Both the position numbers and the translations under genes were made by a program. A stretch of DNA of 64,000 nt from CAZPDM01 sp964585305 (GTDB lineage Bacteria; Planctomycetota; Uabimicrobiia; Uabimicrobiales; JABWCH01), in contig CAZPDM010000010.1 of assembly GCA_964585305.1 (NCBI GenBank), positions 12,722 to 76,721 on the forward strand, read 5' to 3'. Under the pieces are notes generated by a model, which made no database searches, was not told the DNA's origin, and saw only the letters and a list, made by a program, of their open reading frames with translations. Within the stretch, counting starts at the first letter, position 1. Every line of letters begins with the position of its first letter. Shown in pieces: positions 24,248 through 32,893 of this stretch.

Positions 24248-26743
24248 GTGTTAGATGGTATTATGATTGTAATATTGATCATGATAATGATTGGCTTAAT
24301 AGTTATCATCATCAACTATGGAAAATTCCAACGAAATTGGATAAATTTTCAGACAAATTGGAAAGCATATCAAAATAAGTTGGATAGTATCCAAAGCCAT
24401 CTTCAAACTTTGCAAAATGATCTTTATAAGATCGAGCATACGAAAGATAAAAAAGCTATTAACGAACAAACTCGTGAACAAAAATGGGCAAAATTATACA
24501 ATCACCTATTGCAAAAGATTATTGGGATACAACAAAAATTAGAGCTAAATGAAAATCAGTTGCAAAAAATCCAAATCGAGTTACAATCATTAGGGCATTT
24601 ATTTGAAAAAATAAATAGCTCTACAGAAGCAAATAAAATAAGCTATATAACATTGTTTGAAGAAAAAATACAAGCATTATTGACTTACTATGATCAATTA
24701 CAAAAAAGTTTACAAGATAGCAATATAAAAATTTTACCAGCCATTGAGCAACTCTCTCAGCAAATCCAACAAGAACAAAAGCAAAATATACAAATTATAG
24801 AAACTATGGATGTAACTGAAGAATTTCAAAGAAAAAAGTATCAAGAATTTCAAAATATTTCTTCGGAATCTCTCCATCTCATTCACAGAATACTAGAAAC
24901 TCTTGGAAATTTTCAAAATAATTTGCAACCAATTTTGCTTGAAGTAAGTAGTTGGCAAAAAAATCCATTAGCAAGATTGAAAGATTTGCAAAAGAAAAAG
25001 ATAGCTGTTTTTGTAGATTTTGAAAATTTCTTTATTTCTTTATGGGATAAAGAACTTGAAATTTTTGACTATGAGATGTTTAAAGAAGGCCTAGTTGATC
25101 CCGAATCCCAACATAGCTATATCGTTGATAGAATTGTATTTTTTACCAATAAGTCTCGCTGGCAAAGAAAAGAATTTTATGATAAAAAGAAAAATATTAG
25201 CCAAAAAGAAGCTAATATTATAAAAGATGCTTTAAAAGCCAATGGGTGTCGTATTATTGAAACAGACAGTAATATTGATGTCCCATTATCTTTAATGGTA
25301 ATTACTACTGCTCAAAAAGGAGAAATTAAGCATTTTTCCTTAGTTGCAAATGATGGAACTTATGCTGGGTTACTAAAAGAATTATCGAATATGGGATGTA
25401 CTGTATATGGAATTCTTTTAGGAGAAGTCTCTGGCGATTTAGTCGCATGTTATAAAAAATTAGGTTATCACCGTTATCATCTTAAATCTCGAGAAGATTT
25501 TATTAAATTTGGATTACGACCAAAAAATTTATCACAAAATAAAAACCATAGTGTTTATTCTATAACTTCAAATCATCAAGTTGTTGACACTAGTATTATC
25601 AATAAAAATCGTATTTCTGAAAAAATACAGTCTTTATTAGCTATTATTCATAAACAAAGATTGCAATTTTTAGGAAGCGAATTGCAAGAAGTTGTATTAA
25701 AAAGCGTACACCAGCAAATACTTTTAAAAAAAACTATAACACGAGTAGAGTTAATTGAAACTCTCATAATCTTATTAAATCCATATATTCAAAATAATGA
25801 GCTTACAAAAACAAAGATCAATAATGTTCTTAATATTCTTTGGAAAACAAATTGTTTTGAAATGACAAAGCAAGCTGATGAAACTATGCTTTTGAAACTT
25901 TCTCAGAATTACCTAGAGTATAGCAAATTTAGACAAGAACATGATGCTGTCTTTGTTAATATCGCATGGGATGCAAATATTTCAATTGCTCCGGAAGAAT
26001 TTGCAAAATTCTTATATGTCGAAAGTTCTATTACTCCAAAAACAATTGAATTTATTGAATCTCTACAAAAGCAACTTAGCAAAAAAAGCTCTCAATCTAC
26101 ACAAAATAATGGAAATGTTTTAGACACTCCAAATCAAAATAATCTTTCTGAAACATCAGATGACGATTGTCCAAATCATGATGGAGATAATGAAAATCAG
26201 CATTTGGAAATCCCTATCAATTCCTATACTGAAATCCATAACAAAATATTAGCGGCTATTCGTAAGCAAAAAATGCAATTTTTAGGTCCTGAAATACAAG
26301 ACATCATTTTAAGAAAAATACATACTTTTTTGCTGGAAAATAAAACTGTACTCCGTAATCAATTTCCCAAAGAATTGGAATCATATCTTCAAATATATAT
26401 CCAAAAAAAGCAAATTAGTAAAACTAAAATTGCTGGAATGATTGTAATCTTAAGAAAAAATCAGACAATAGAAATTTTCAAAGACTCTAGCCAGAACGCA
26501 TATATCTCTTTAGCTAAAAACTATTTTGAATACAGTAAATTTCGTTATGCACATGATGAAGTCTTTGTCAGAACAAGTCTCCAAGCTTCTTTAGATACTT
26601 CGCCTGAAGCTCTTTCTCTTTTACTTTATGGACATCTTGAAAAAATTAGATATTTTCAAGAAATAATTCAATACCAAAAAGAATTTATTCAGAACCATTC
26701 TGAGATTAAAGAAAAAGAAATAGATGATAATATCGAAATTTAA
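24248..26743 (+). CDS. membrane-anchored NYN (PIN-like) RNase candidate with tandem C-terminal domains
   Basis: The product has 831 residues. An N-terminal transmembrane helix (5-24) leads into a long coiled coil (30-240) and a NYN/LabA-like domain (251-412). The domain shows acidic residues Asp257 in FVDFEN, Asp344 in NIDVP and Asp369 in VANDG; NYN proteins usually have SGDxDF at the last site, so the second Asp is lost. The C-terminal half holds two copies of a domain of about 135 residues (457-592 and 661-796), each with KQ-x-QFLG-E-Q-x(2)-L, a NYxEYSKFR-HD-VFV motif and helical content, spaced by an acidic linker. The arrangement recalls NYN plus OST-HTH/LOTUS proteins, but I cannot confirm the fold. 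Start is GTG 24248 with AAGGA 7 bases before. Confidence 0.7.
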   Translation: MLDGIMIVILIMIMIGLIVIIINYGKFQRNWINFQTNWKAYQNKLDSIQSHLQTLQNDLYKIEHTKDKKAINEQTREQKWAKLYNHLLQKIIGIQQKLELNENQLQKIQIELQSLGHLFEKINSSTEANKISYITLFEEKIQALLTYYDQLQKSLQDSNIKILPAIEQLSQQIQQEQKQNIQIIETMDVTEEFQRKKYQEFQNISSESLHLIHRILETLGNFQNNLQPILLEVSSWQKNPLARLKDLQKKKIAVFVDFENFFISLWDKELEIFDYEMFKEGLVDPESQHSYIVDRIVFFTNKSRWQRKEFYDKKKNISQKEANIIKDALKANGCRIIETDSNIDVPLSLMVITTAQKGEIKHFSLVANDGTYAGLLKELSNMGCTVYGILLGEVSGDLVACYKKLGYHRYHLKSREDFIKFGLRPKNLSQNKNHSVYSITSNHQVVDTSIINKNRISEKIQSLLAIIHKQRLQFLGSELQEVVLKSVHQQILLKKTITRVELIETLIILLNPYIQNNELTKTKINNVLNILWKTNCFEMTKQADETMLLKLSQNYLEYSKFRQEHDAVFVNIAWDANISIAPEEFAKFLYVESSITPKTIEFIESLQKQLSKKSSQSTQNNGNVLDTPNQNNLSETSDDDCPNHDGDNENQHLEIPINSYTEIHNKILAAIRKQKMQFLGPEIQDIILRKIHTFLLENKTVLRNQFPKELESYLQIYIQKKQISKTKIAGMIVILRKNQTIEIFKDSSQNAYISLAKNYFEYSKFRYAHDEVFVRTSLQASLDTSPEALSLLLYGHLEKIRYFQEIIQYQKEFIQNHSEIKEKEIDDNIEI

Positions 26744-26758
26744 CATTTAAGGGAAAAA

Positions 26759-27949
26759 ATGAAATACTCCGATTTTCATCCTAAAAAAATGAAAAGAATT
26801 CCTTTATATTTAATAGTTGGAGAAGAATTCTTATTAAGAGATGAAATCATTCGCTCCTTTAGAGATTGTCTGGGTGGAAATACATTATTTTTTAAAGAAT
26901 CTCAAACCATTGCTCCAGAGTTTAGTTTAGAAAAACTTTGGGGCGACGTTTATTCCCAGCCATTATTTGAAGAGTGGAATCTTATCATTTTACGAGATGC
27001 TGAAAATGCTGAAAAATTTGACAAAAAATCTAAAAAAGATTCTTCTGAAACTAAAAACAAAGGAAAAAACAAAAACAAAGGAATAACGTTTTGCCAACAA
27101 GTAGAAGATTATCTTACAATGTCCAAAGAAGCTGAGTTGCAAACTACACTAATTTTAGAATTAAATATAGGTGAAAAAGAATTTGGGGAAGCTAAGAAAA
27201 CTTCTGCTAAAAAAACAAGTACTAAAAAACAAGATAAAGTTGAAGAAGAACGTCCCAATAGATCTTGGTATGATATTGTTGAACTATATCCTAACTTTGT
27301 ACAGGTTATAGAATGCTATACACTCAAAGATGAAATTCCCTATTGGCAAAAAAATAAAAATGCTGAAACTGAATTGGAATGCTGGGTACGAGAGCGTTCT
27401 TTAGGCAAATATCATAAAGAAATCTCTTCCGACGCCAAAAGTGAACTTATTTTACGCGTAGGTAATAGCCTTGGGACATTAGACTCTGAATTAAAAAATT
27501 TAGCAACCTTTATTAAAACTCGTAATCAAATTACTCTTGAAGACGTAAAATCATTAGTAAAATTCACTAAAAAAGGCGAAACATTTCGATTTTGGGATAT
27601 GGTACTTGAAGGGAATGTTGAAGAAGCATATCGTTTATACTATATTAACTTTAACCAAGGAATTACAGTTGGCGATAAATTTGAAATACGAGATGAAGAT
27701 GTTGCCAGGGATTTATTAGGAGCATGTCATAGCAAATTAGGTAATTTGTGGAATGCTTTAGCAAGCAAGGAATCTGGAGCTTATATTCATCCCAAAGCGC
27801 GAGAGCAAGCCGAACATTTTACTATAGGAATTTTAGCCAAAATATGGAATAAACTTTTAGAAGCAGATATTTCATCAAAATTATCGAAAGCTCCTAATAT
27901 TGCTGTACTTGAGATCATGCAATTTATTTTAGACATAAGAAAAAAATAA
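26759..27949 (+). CDS. holA: DNA polymerase III delta subunit (HolA)
   Basis: The clamp-loader delta subunit opens the sliding clamp. The N-terminal PLYLIVGEEFLLRDEIIRSF is the delta-family signature; the mid-region LRVGNSLGTLDSELKNLATF and the helical C-terminus (KAREQAEHFTIGILAKIWNKLLEAD) are typical. At 396 residues it is longer than usual (about 340) owing to two Lys/Asn-rich insertions near 97-112 and 147-165. It starts 15 bases after the NYN gene, probably co-transcribed with it, and ends at the bidirectional terminator shared with lysS. Confidence 0.85.
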   Translation: MKYSDFHPKKMKRIPLYLIVGEEFLLRDEIIRSFRDCLGGNTLFFKESQTIAPEFSLEKLWGDVYSQPLFEEWNLIILRDAENAEKFDKKSKKDSSETKNKGKNKNKGITFCQQVEDYLTMSKEAELQTTLILELNIGEKEFGEAKKTSAKKTSTKKQDKVEEERPNRSWYDIVELYPNFVQVIECYTLKDEIPYWQKNKNAETELECWVRERSLGKYHKEISSDAKSELILRVGNSLGTLDSELKNLATFIKTRNQITLEDVKSLVKFTKKGETFRFWDMVLEGNVEEAYRLYYINFNQGITVGDKFEIRDEDVARDLLGACHSKLGNLWNALASKESGAYIHPKAREQAEHFTIGILAKIWNKLLEADISSKLSKAPNIAVLEIMQFILDIRKK

Positions 27950-27950
27950 G

Positions 27951-27980
27951 AAAAAGGGCACGAAATTTCGTGCCCTTTTT
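27951..27980. terminator. bidirectional terminator between holA and lysS
   Basis: A 30-base perfect palindrome: AAAAAGGGCACGAAA (27951-27965) and its reverse complement at 27966-27980. The A/T ends give U tracts in both directions, serving the convergent holA and lysS genes. Confidence 0.92.
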
Positions 27981-27981
27981 C

Positions 27982-29496
27982 TTATTTTTCTTGCTCAGAA
28001 GGATCTTCTTGACGCATTAAAGGAAATGCAATGATATCACGGATGCTATATTGACCAGAAAGAAGCATTACAACTCGATCAATTCCAATTCCAACACCGC
28101 CAGTAGGAGGCATGCCAAGGCCAATTGCTCGTACAAAATCCATATCTACAGGATGACTGACAACGCCATCTTCTTTAATAGCTTGGGCATCGTAAGCACG
28201 TTGGGCACTAAGACGTTCATATTGTTCAACAGGATCGGTAAGCTCTGAATATGCGTTACCAATTTCCATTCCCATAACATACGGCTCAAAACGTTCTACT
28301 AATGTCGAATTACCACGTTTTTTCTTAGTTAAAGGGGAAATCTCTATAGGGTGATCCATAATAAAGGTAGGTTGGATGAGAGAAGATTCTACTAATTTGC
28401 TAAATAAGAAATCTACAATATGACCACGAGAAAATGGTGTAGGAATTTCAAATTTAGGATCAAGTTCTTTTACTTTAGAAATAAGAGATTCTTCTGACAT
28501 GTTCTCAACATCAAGTTGGCCAATTTCTTTGATGGCATCCAAAATAGTCATGCGCTTCCAAGGAGGAGTAAAATCAATCTCTTTATCTTGATATTTAAGT
28601 TTATAGCTACCTGTAACTTCCTGAACAACAGTGCTAATCAATTCTTCAAATTGATTCATTTGATAGTTATAATCTGTAAAAGCTTCATACCATTCCATCA
28701 TAGTAAATTCAGGATTATGAGAACGATCTACACCTTCATTGCGGAAGTTTTGACATATTGTGAAAACTTTTGGGAATCCACCAACGATAAATTTTTTCAA
28801 TGCAAGTTCTGGAGAAATACGCATATAGGCTTTTTGATTAGAAAGAGCATGTATAGTTGTTTCAAAAGGACGCGCAGATGCTCCACCATAAATATTTTCC
28901 AAAGTAGGCGTTGTAACTTCTAAAAAGCCTTTTTTTTCCATAAACCGTCGGATTGCAGAAATTATTTTTGCCCGTACTACCATAACTTGTCGAGCACTGC
29001 GATCTGTAATCCAATGTAGATAACGTCTTCGATATAGTAATTCAGCATCAGAAACTTGATAAAATTTCTTATCATCTGTTTCTTTACCAATAGGAACACG
29101 AATAACTGCTTTACTTAATAAAGTAAATCCCAAAGTCCAAATAGTAAGTTCGCCTGTTTTAGTTTTAAAAACTTTTCCATTTAGACCTACCCAATCACCA
29201 ATATCCAAATATTGAATAGCTTCCCACATTTTTTCAGAAAGATTATTTTTTTTCAAATATATTTGAATACGATTATCAAAATCTTCCAAATCGCCAAAAT
29301 AAACTTGTTTTCCTTGTTGTCTTAAGGCTATAACACGACCTGCTACAGCAACATCTTTTTCTGTTTGGATAAGTTCATCTTGTTGATCACGAATTTGAGT
29401 TAAAGTATGTGTAGTAGCAAATGAATAAGGATATGGCTCAATTCCTTTTTCAATAAGCTGTTTACGTTTTTCTAGCAAATCATCATGAAAAATCAT
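27982..29496 (-). CDS. lysS: lysyl-tRNA synthetase, class II
   Basis: Charges tRNA-Lys. The chain shows an N-terminal OB-fold anticodon-binding domain (VAVAGRVIALRQQGKQVYFGDLED) and the three class II motifs: motif 1 around RRFMEKKGFLEVTTPTL, motif 2 FRNEGVDRSHNPEFTMMEWYEA and motif 3 GVGIGIDRVVMLL. The C-terminal DIIAFPLMR is the usual family end. Length (504 residues) is normal, with no Lys-to-Ala or other oddities in the binding pocket that I can see. It is convergent with holA and follows the barrel gene across a terminator-like hairpin. Confidence 0.96.
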   Translation of the reverse strand: MIFHDDLLEKRKQLIEKGIEPYPYSFATTHTLTQIRDQQDELIQTEKDVAVAGRVIALRQQGKQVYFGDLEDFDNRIQIYLKKNNLSEKMWEAIQYLDIGDWVGLNGKVFKTKTGELTIWTLGFTLLSKAVIRVPIGKETDDKKFYQVSDAELLYRRRYLHWITDRSARQVMVVRAKIISAIRRFMEKKGFLEVTTPTLENIYGGASARPFETTIHALSNQKAYMRISPELALKKFIVGGFPKVFTICQNFRNEGVDRSHNPEFTMMEWYEAFTDYNYQMNQFEELISTVVQEVTGSYKLKYQDKEIDFTPPWKRMTILDAIKEIGQLDVENMSEESLISKVKELDPKFEIPTPFSRGHIVDFLFSKLVESSLIQPTFIMDHPIEISPLTKKKRGNSTLVERFEPYVMGMEIGNAYSELTDPVEQYERLSAQRAYDAQAIKEDGVVSHPVDMDFVRAIGLGMPPTGGVGIGIDRVVMLLSGQYSIRDIIAFPLMRQEDPSEQEK

Positions 29497-29513
29497 AAGT
29501 CCTCCGGCAAAAG

Positions 29514-29536
29514 AAAAATCTTTATTAAAGATTTTT
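29514..29536 (-). terminator. hairpin terminator after the barrel gene
   Basis: AAAAATCTTT (29514-29523) / AAAGATTTTT (29527-29536) with an ATT loop. Read on the minus strand it has T-rich ends and lies between the barrel-protein stop (29587) and the lysS start (29496). Confidence 0.6.
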
Positions 29537-29586
29537 TCCTAAAAAGTATTTTATCGCTTTAAAAATTAAGCGAATTTCAGCATTTT

Positions 29587-30696
29587 CTAAAACTTAATAC
29601 CAGCACCTATTAAAAATAGGAAAGAACTCCAGTCATAATAACCACTAAAACTGCTTGTATTAAATTTATAGTGAAAATATTCATATTGAAACTTTAGATA
29701 GCCATAAAAATTTTGTGTCGCACTAAAATAATAGCGAGTTTCAAAATTAAAGTCTATTGTTGTTAGTTGGCGATTTACAATATTATAATAGATAAAATCT
29801 ACTTCACCACGAGCCATCCAACGTTCACTAAAGGCAATTTCCATATATCCACCAATGGTTGGCATGGGAATAAATACATTATTATCCAAACTAATATTGA
29901 TATGGGGGTTTGTAGGATCATCTGCTAAATATCCATCCACATCTGTAGAAGAACGAATATAGATATAATTAAAACTCAATTTAACTCCAACACCACCCCA
30001 TTTTTTCGCCCAAACTGTATATCCTAGCCCACAAGTAAACCAATGCGTGTTAATTACATTTAAAACACGGGCACCAGATTGTAAATAAGAATCTGCAATA
30101 ATGACTTCTCTTGGAATATTCCCTTTAGAATCCGAATCATTATATCCATAAGCAATATTAACTCGGAAGAAAGAATGTTGAACGTCAACACCTAAATATG
30201 TTCCCCATTGATCTTTGGATACAAAAAGGTCGTCTTGCAAATCCAAATCTGTACCAGAACGACCTCCAAAAGGAGAGTCAAAAGCTAATTCGCCAGTCAT
30301 AAAAGTCAAACGACTGCCAGCAAAAGGAGTAATATGAGTAAATCCACTTTCAACTAATGGATACAACTCTTCCCCTTCTGGTTTGGTACTTGTAATTTGA
30401 ATAGATGGCGTAGGTTCTGGAACTGTAGGAATAAATGTCTCAGAAATTTTATTTTCTACTGGAATCATTTCAGGATTGCTAAAAGAAGGAGATGGTGAGA
30501 CATTTGTAGTAATTGTAGCAGGACTATTTGGCGCAATTACAGGGGAAGAATTACTTGGAATAATTACAGGGGAAGGATTGCTTGGAGCTACAGGAATACT
30601 ATTAGTATTTCCCTGAACTCTTGTTTCTTGAGCTATTCCAGAAGGAATTAGAAATATAAAGAAAAATAGAACAGCAAAAAGGCTCTGGAGTTTCAT
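29587..30696 (-). CDS. outer-membrane beta-barrel candidate
   Basis: A signal peptide (MKLQSLFAVLFFFIFLIPSGIAQ) leads this 369-residue protein. A Pro/Ser/Asn-rich spacer (25-110, with repeated PSNxSPVI) precedes a beta-rich domain made of alternating-hydrophobic strands such as WGTYLGVDVQHSFFRVNIAYGY and RWMARGEVDFIYYNIV. The chain ends in SSFLFLIGAGIKF, an aromatic C-terminus of the kind recognised by the BAM machinery. About eight to ten strands are plausible. No close family is recognisable. GGAGA precedes the ATG by six bases. Confidence 0.65.
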   Translation of the reverse strand: MKLQSLFAVLFFFIFLIPSGIAQETRVQGNTNSIPVAPSNPSPVIIPSNSSPVIAPNSPATITTNVSPSPSFSNPEMIPVENKISETFIPTVPEPTPSIQITSTKPEGEELYPLVESGFTHITPFAGSRLTFMTGELAFDSPFGGRSGTDLDLQDDLFVSKDQWGTYLGVDVQHSFFRVNIAYGYNDSDSKGNIPREVIIADSYLQSGARVLNVINTHWFTCGLGYTVWAKKWGGVGVKLSFNYIYIRSSTDVDGYLADDPTNPHINISLDNNVFIPMPTIGGYMEIAFSERWMARGEVDFIYYNIVNRQLTTIDFNFETRYYFSATQNFYGYLKFQYEYFHYKFNTSSFSGYYDWSSFLFLIGAGIKF

Positions 30697-31010
30697 TCCA
30701 ATTCTCCATATTTTTTTATTTGTTTTAAAAAAACTTGATATTAAGTTACTTTTGAGACAAGTAAGTCTTTTTTCTTTTAAGAAAAATAATTATTCCACAA
30801 AAAAAATTAAAGTCAAGCCTTGAATTATATTTTTTTTATAGTATTTTATAAGAATATTAGGTTGTTCTAGTTGAAAAGAAAACCTACTTTGCGGAACTGA
30901 ACCCGTCCGTTTTGAACGGTTTTTATGAATTCAAAATCGTTTTAAACGGCGGACATCTCAACTAGCAAAATCGTTCATAATACAAAAATTTTTATAAGGT
31001 TTAGCTTTTT
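30697..31010. other. divergent intergenic region with two phased palindromes
   Basis: 314 bases between the barrel gene (-) and the TRAP permease (+). It is AT-rich except for a GC-richer block at about 30898-30957 holding two related palindromes (see next entry). No ORF of note. Promoters for both genes should lie here. Confidence 0.45.
30907..30948. promoter_or_regulatory. pair of operator-like palindromes 30 bp apart
   Basis: CCGTTTTGAACGG (30907-30919, centre 30913) and CGTTTTAAACG (30938-30948, centre 30943) share the core CGTTTTRAACG. The centres are 30 bp apart, close to three helical turns, which suits two dimers of one regulator on the same DNA face. The first could also act as a short hairpin followed by TTTTT (30920-30924). 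Confidence 0.4.
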
Positions 31011-32690
31011 ATGAAAAGTTATATCGGACATTTTTTAGTTTTAGTATTGTTTTTAAGTGCGATTCTGATTGGGATAGATTTGTTTATTATACACCCTAGT
31101 AAACCTATATCAGAGTTTCAACCTGCAGAAACTATGCTTCAAAAATTAGAAATAGTGTCGGCAGAAAAAACTGAAGAAGAAATTTTATCAGAATTTCCTA
31201 GCTCTTTAGTACAGATAATTGAACCAGTATCTTCAAATACAAATGAAAATGATTCTATAAATACAAATATAGAAAAAAATTCTACTCCTTTAACTTACCA
31301 ACCACGCTCATCTGAAGATATTGGTAGATTTCGCATATTTTCTATACTTTTAGCTCTGTTAGGCGCACCTTTATTTGCTGTTATGGGAGCAATCAGTCTT
31401 TTTGTTTCCAAAATTGACGAAATGATGTTTATTGATGTAGTCGAAAAATTAACGAATCATCCATTATTTATTACATTGCCACTTTTTACTTTTGCAGGCT
31501 ATGTACTTTCCGAAAGTAAAGCTCCAGAGCGTCTAGTCCGATTTTCACGAGCTTTATTAGGATGGTTTCCTGGCGGAACTGCCTTTATTGCAGCAATAAG
31601 CTGTGCATTTTTTACTGCTTTTACTGGAGCATCTGGAGTAACGATTGTTGCTTTGGGAGGATTACTTTATCCTATGCTCATAAAAGATAAGTACAGTGAG
31701 AAATTTACTCTAGGAATGATAACAAGTGGAGGAAGTTTAGGGTTACTTTTTCCACCAAGTCTTCCTCTTATTTTGTATGCAGTTATTGCAAATAGCAGTA
31801 TGCAAGGGTTAGAACCTAAAATGCCAGCATTAGAAGCAAAGAATTTGTTTATTGCTGGCATTATTCCAGGTTTACTTATGGTACTTGCAGTATCGTTATA
31901 CGGTTCTTTTCTAGGATATAAAAAAAACGAAGAAAATTATCAATTTTCTATGAAAGAATTAGCTAAATCTACTTGGAGTTGCCTACCCGAATTAGCAATT
32001 CCAGTTATTATTGTCGCCACATTCTTTAAAGGACTTTTACAACTTACAGAATCCGCTGCAGTCATTGCTTTATATGTAGTAGTTGTTGAAGTTTTTTTAT
32101 ATCGCGATATAAAAATCAGTCGGCTTTGGCGTCTTGGCCAACGCAGCATGATTATGATTGGAGCTATTCTTATTATTTTAATGATGGCAATGGCAATGAC
32201 AAATCTTATGATTATGGCAAAAGTTCCTGATCAATTGCTGGGATATATGAAAGAACATATTCAAAGCCCATGGACTTTTTTATTATGTTTAAATATTTTC
32301 TTACTCTTAGTTGGTTGCCTAATGGATATTTTTTCTGCTATTTTAGTTGTAGTTCCCCTTATTGTTCCCATTGCAGTTGCCTTCCACATCGATCCGTTAC
32401 ACCTCGGTGTTGTCTTTTTAGTAAATTTAAGTATTGGCTATTGTACACCACCTGTAGGAATGAATCTATTTTTATCTAGCCTTAGATTTAACAAATCCGT
32501 TTTTTCTATTACATATACATGCTTACCATTTTTAGGATTATTACTCTCTGTTTTAGGAATCATTACATATATCCCTGCTATATCTCTAGAACCTGTAAAA
32601 AATCCTTTATTATTAGGAATATTCTTAGCAGGATTAGTTGCAATTTTAACAATATTTTATTTATTTTTTAAGATTTTCAAGAAACACTAA
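31011..32690 (+). CDS. TRAP transporter large permease (DctM-like), N-terminally extended
   Basis: The DctM fold is evident from about residue 105: PLFTFAGYVLSESKAPERLVRFSRALLGWFPGGTAF, then FFTAFTGASGVTIVALGGLLYPML, SGGSLGLLFPPSLPLILYAVIANSS and near the end GYCTPPVGMNLFLSS. These are the paired G-x-T-G-A-S and PPS / PPVG motifs of the large TRAP subunit. The chain has 559 residues against the usual 430 or so: an extra N-terminal helix (5-30) and a hydrophilic Ser/Glu/Asn-rich loop (about 33-104) precede the core. That helix is not a full four-helix DctQ. No DctP or DctQ gene is next to it, so partners must lie elsewhere. Organic-acid uptake is the general function. Confidence 0.88.
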   Translation: MKSYIGHFLVLVLFLSAILIGIDLFIIHPSKPISEFQPAETMLQKLEIVSAEKTEEEILSEFPSSLVQIIEPVSSNTNENDSINTNIEKNSTPLTYQPRSSEDIGRFRIFSILLALLGAPLFAVMGAISLFVSKIDEMMFIDVVEKLTNHPLFITLPLFTFAGYVLSESKAPERLVRFSRALLGWFPGGTAFIAAISCAFFTAFTGASGVTIVALGGLLYPMLIKDKYSEKFTLGMITSGGSLGLLFPPSLPLILYAVIANSSMQGLEPKMPALEAKNLFIAGIIPGLLMVLAVSLYGSFLGYKKNEENYQFSMKELAKSTWSCLPELAIPVIIVATFFKGLLQLTESAAVIALYVVVVEVFLYRDIKISRLWRLGQRSMIMIGAILIILMMAMAMTNLMIMAKVPDQLLGYMKEHIQSPWTFLLCLNIFLLLVGCLMDIFSAILVVVPLIVPIAVAFHIDPLHLGVVFLVNLSIGYCTPPVGMNLFLSSLRFNKSVFSITYTCLPFLGLLLSVLGIITYIPAISLEPVKNPLLLGIFLAGLVAILTIFYLFFKIFKKH

Positions 32691-32800
32691 AACAAAATTA
32701 GTTCGCTTCCGTATTATCTATAGGTAATATTTTTAATTTTGATCCAAAATTAAATTAGGAAAAATTTGTGAAAAAAACAACTCGAATTTTCCTACTTTAA

Positions 32801-32872
32801 TTTTTACCGGAAAATACTTTATTGCTTAACCTTTGATTGAGTATAATCAAAGACCGCAACAAATATTTTTCT
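32801..32872 (+). repeat. dispersed palindromic repeat, copy A
   Basis: A segment of about 72 bases that recurs at 37245-37315 with roughly ten differences. Its core is an inverted repeat CTTTGATT / AATCAAAG, with an imperfect outer arm (AAATACTTT...AAATATTT). Copy A ends about 22 bases before the ATG of the selenoprotein gene. Confidence 0.75.
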
Positions 32873-32893
32873 ACTGAAAGTAAGGAAAAACCT

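Noticed and set aside
30907..30924. First CGTTTT palindrome as a simple terminator
   Set aside because: It lies far from any gene end on the plus strand and has a phased second copy; a terminator role is possible but explains less.
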